From Chloroflexota bacterium (GTDB lineage: Bacteria; Chloroflexota; Dehalococcoidia; Plut-88900), in the NCBI GenBank assembly GCA_022572865.1, contig JACZVB010000100.1, positions 1 to 6,127 of the forward strand: DNA of 6,127 nt. Direction: 5' to 3'. Positions 4,563 through 6,127 of the stretch are shown piece after piece (position 1 is the stretch's first letter; each line of letters starts with the position of its first letter). The position numbers and the translations under genes were made by a program. The notes beneath the pieces were generated by a model. The model ran no database searches. It saw only the letters and a list, made by a program, of their open reading frames with translations, and was not told the DNA's origin.

Positions 4563-5969
4563 GTCTTTGAGTTGCACCTTCTCACGTATCGACGGGTTTA
4601 TCAGGTTCAACGGCCAGTGGCCCGTCAACACCCTAACCATCTCCTCGCAGACCCTGCGGTGGAGCAGGTCGAAGGCGAAATCGGAATAGGAAGCAGAGTG
4701 GGGCAGAACGACGACGTTGTCCATCTTCAGGAGAGGGCTGTCCGGGTCCAAGGGCTCCTTCTCGAAGACGTCCAGCCCCGCGCCTGCAATCCAGCCCTGC
4801 TGAAGCGCCCGGATGAGGGCCTGCTCGTCCACCACCGGGCCCCGAGAAGTGTTGATTAGGAAGGCCGAGGACTTCATACGGCGGAACTCTTTCTCGCCCA
4901 TGACGTGCCGGGTCTCGGGCGTCAGAGGGGTGTGGAGGGAGACGTAGTCGGACCTCTCCAGCAGTTCCTCCAGGCTCACCAGCTTGATGCCGTGGTCGCG
5001 GGCGACCGCCGGGTCGATATACGGGTCGTACCCTAGGATCTCCAGGTTAAAGGCCCGGGCCCTGTCCGCGGTGGCCCGGGCTATGTTTCCACAGGCGACC
5101 AGGCCCAGGGTCTGGCCGTGAATCGACCCCATGGGCTTGAGCAGCTCTCGTCCCCAGTTCCCTTCCTTTACCCACCTGTCCAGCCGAATCAGTTTCTTGG
5201 CGCAGGCGAGGAGCAGCATTATAGCGTGATTGGCTACCTCTTCGATGCAAAAGTCCGGGACGTTGACTACTACGATCGACTTCTCGGTGGCGGCCTCAAG
5301 GTCCAGGTTGTCGATTCCGACCCCATACCTTACGATCACCCGGCACTTCTCCAGGCCCTGTATGGCGGCCCGCTTTATTGGCGCTCGTATGGTCAGAATC
5401 CCATCCACATCCCTTCCGGCCCGAGCCACCTCTTCCTCGGTGGTGCAGTTAAGGACTATCAGCTCGGCCCCGATCTTGGCCAGCGCTGCCTTACCCTCGT
5501 CCGTCTCGCGCGGCGGGAGGTTTTGCGGGATCACCGCCTTGGCCAGGATCGGGTGCCGCGGCGCCAGGGCCAGGTAGGCATCCAGGGCGTCGGAGAACTG
5601 ACCGAGGACATCGTGGCTCGTCGCCAGCCGCATCAAGGCGAAGTCGCGCATCCAGGGCACCCGCCCGGTGCGCCGAACGTCCCGATACTGACCGACCGCC
5701 CGCCCGAGCCGCCCCTGGTCGCGAAGCTGCTCGGCCCGCGACAGGGCGTCGGCCGCCCGATCCCGATCCGGCGAAACCGATATCCATCGCAGCCGGGTCG
5801 CCGTCATCCGGAGGGTCCGCCCGTCCGGCATCCGAAATCGCAACTCGTCATCGACGATGCCCAGAATCCGCACGTCTTGGTAGGCCCCGCTGCCGTCGTG
5901 GACCGTGTCGGCCCGCACCGCCGCCGCGGCCAATAGAGTGATGCACAGCCCCTTTGCCCAGGTCGCCAT
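4554..5969 (-). CDS. chimeric ORF: secreted TPR-like N-terminus joined to CtBP-like D-2-hydroxyacid dehydrogenase
   Basis: The C-terminal part (about residues 163-471) is a NAD-dependent D-isomer 2-hydroxyacid dehydrogenase of the CtBP/phosphoglycerate dehydrogenase type. It shows RYGVGIDNLDLEAA (214-227), catalytic R376 (NTSRGPVVDE), E405 (DVFEKEP) and H424 (PHSASYSD). The dinucleotide loop reads VACGNIA (291-297), keeping only the middle Gly of GxGxxG. The exact substrate is unknown. Residues 1-20 look like a signal peptide (AAAAVRA, then DTV). Residues 21-62 resemble a small beta-domain and 70-140 a TPR-like helical region, a combination I associate with planctomycete proteins. An exported start on a cytoplasmic enzyme makes little sense. 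GC is 58 percent over 5401-5460 but 70-82 percent over counted 60-base blocks between 5461 and 5760. The join lies near 5460-5490, and the dehydrogenase lacks about 25 native residues. Probably an assembly join; the real genes would be two partial ones. Confidence 0.85.
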   Translation of the reverse strand: MATWAKGLCITLLAAAAVRADTVHDGSGAYQDVRILGIVDDELRFRMPDGRTLRMTATRLRWISVSPDRDRAADALSRAEQLRDQGRLGRAVGQYRDVRRTGRVPWMRDFALMRLATSHDVLGQFSDALDAYLALAPRHPILAKAVIPQNLPPRETDEGKAALAKIGAELIVLNCTTEEEVARAGRDVDGILTIRAPIKRAAIQGLEKCRVIVRYGVGIDNLDLEAATEKSIVVVNVPDFCIEEVANHAIMLLLACAKKLIRLDRWVKEGNWGRELLKPMGSIHGQTLGLVACGNIARATADRARAFNLEILGYDPYIDPAVARDHGIKLVSLEELLERSDYVSLHTPLTPETRHVMGEKEFRRMKSSAFLINTSRGPVVDEQALIRALQQGWIAGAGLDVFEKEPLDPDSPLLKMDNVVVLPHSASYSDFAFDLLHRRVCEEMVRVLTGHWPLNLINPSIREKVQLKDPG

Positions 5970-6114
5970 GTCGACAGCCTATCAGGACCTGGCAAAAGGG
6001 GACAGGCACCCCTCGGATCGGTTGCTGGTACAGTTCGAGTTTGGGGTGGCCTGTCCGCCCGTGGCCGTGGGGCAAAGATCATCTTTGCCCTACCGCGTGC
6101 TCAAACTTGACCAG
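5949..6114. repeat. interleaved inverted repeats, REP-like, with GGGGACAGGCACC motif
   Basis: Three imperfect inverted pairs overlap here. Arms 5949-5964 (CCCCTTTGCCCAGGTC) and 5986-6001 match at 14 of 16 positions and enclose the ATG of the chimeric ORF. Arms 6000-6012 (GGACAGGCACCCC) and 6043-6056 match with one bulge. Arms 6025-6040 and 6099-6114 match at 12 of 16. AAAAGGGGACAGGCACC is a phrase I recall from dispersed repeats associated with REP-type (Y1) transposases in planctomycetes and some proteobacteria; that link is from memory and unverified. No transposase is present in the window. Confidence 0.5.
6070..6090. repeat. perfect 10-1-10 palindrome
   Basis: GGGCAAAGAT (6070-6079) and ATCTTTGCCC (6081-6090) are perfect inverted arms around a single C. 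With a 1-base centre it is better suited to being a dimeric protein site or part of a mobile repeat than an RNA terminator, and no T-tract follows on either strand. It lies inside the outermost inverted pair of the surrounding repeat block. Confidence 0.6.
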
Positions 6115-6127
6115 TGCCGGTGATCGC

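Larger units (their letters stand above)
5481..6127. other. high-GC block of foreign (planctomycete-like) character at window end
   Basis: From about 5481 to the end, composition, codon choice (CGC, CCG, GCG; few ATA) and encoded peptide differ from the rest of the window. Hand-counted 60-base blocks give 70 percent GC at 5521-5580, 70 percent at 5641-5700 and 82 percent at 5701-5760, against 58 percent at 5281-5340 and 5401-5460. The block holds the signal-peptide/TPR-like coding part and a repeat-rich intergenic stretch. I infer DNA from another organism, joined by assembly or by transfer. Confidence 0.6.

Noticed and set aside
5118..5936. 272-codon plus-strand ORF opposite the chimeric dehydrogenase ORF
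   Set aside because: Antisense open frame due to high GC. The minus strand carries clear dehydrogenase motifs, and the plus translation (rich in Pro, Arg, Gln) shows none.

Overview
The window looks like a piece of a moderately GC-rich (about 58 percent in hand-counted stretches) bacterial chromosome, most consistent with Chloroflexota, probably a Dehalococcoidia-like lineage. That rests on remembered family flavour (the MoeB-like C-terminus, a long-form L25 with an acidic tail, tandem type I glutamine synthetases beside an OmpR-type regulator, free use of ATA for Ile), not on a search. The last ~650 bases differ: hand-counted GC rises to 70-82 percent, and both the encoded peptide and the repeats look planctomycete-like.

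Layout. Bases 1-2415 on the minus strand form a nitrogen-assimilation block. In transcription order it holds an orphan-looking OmpR/winged-helix response regulator with a degenerate receiver (2415 to 1717), a 187-bp intergenic region full of regulatory structure, a complete beta-type glutamine synthetase (1529 to 96), and, 5 bases later, the first 30 codons of a second glutamine synthetase that leaves the window. The intergenic region carries four direct repeats (GTCACA, then GTAACA three times) at an exact 11-bp period, a 7-4-7 inverted repeat, and a hairpin just before the glnA ribosome-binding site. The repeats have the architecture of binding sites for OmpR-family regulators, and in particular resemble the actinobacterial GlnR box. 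The simplest reading is that the neighbouring regulator is a GlnR-like nitrogen regulator controlling the glutamine synthetase operon.

Bases 2416-3547 hold a strong hairpin, a MoeB/ThiF-type E1-like adenylyltransferase on the minus strand, and a divergent promoter region. Ribosomal protein L25 follows on the plus strand (3548-4216). Bases 4217-4553 are a convergent intergenic region with at most one tiny membrane-peptide ORF.

From 4554 to 5969 on the minus strand lies a 471-codon chimeric ORF. Its C-terminal ~309 residues are a CtBP-like D-2-hydroxyacid dehydrogenase lacking its first ~25 residues. Its N-terminal ~160 residues are a secreted, TPR-like protein of planctomycete character. The composition break coincides with the domain break near 5460-5490, so a metagenome assembly join (or, less likely, a real recombination) is the best explanation. 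The terminal 5949-6114 stretch is packed with interleaved inverted repeats of the REP-like kind, including the GGGGACAGGCACC motif.
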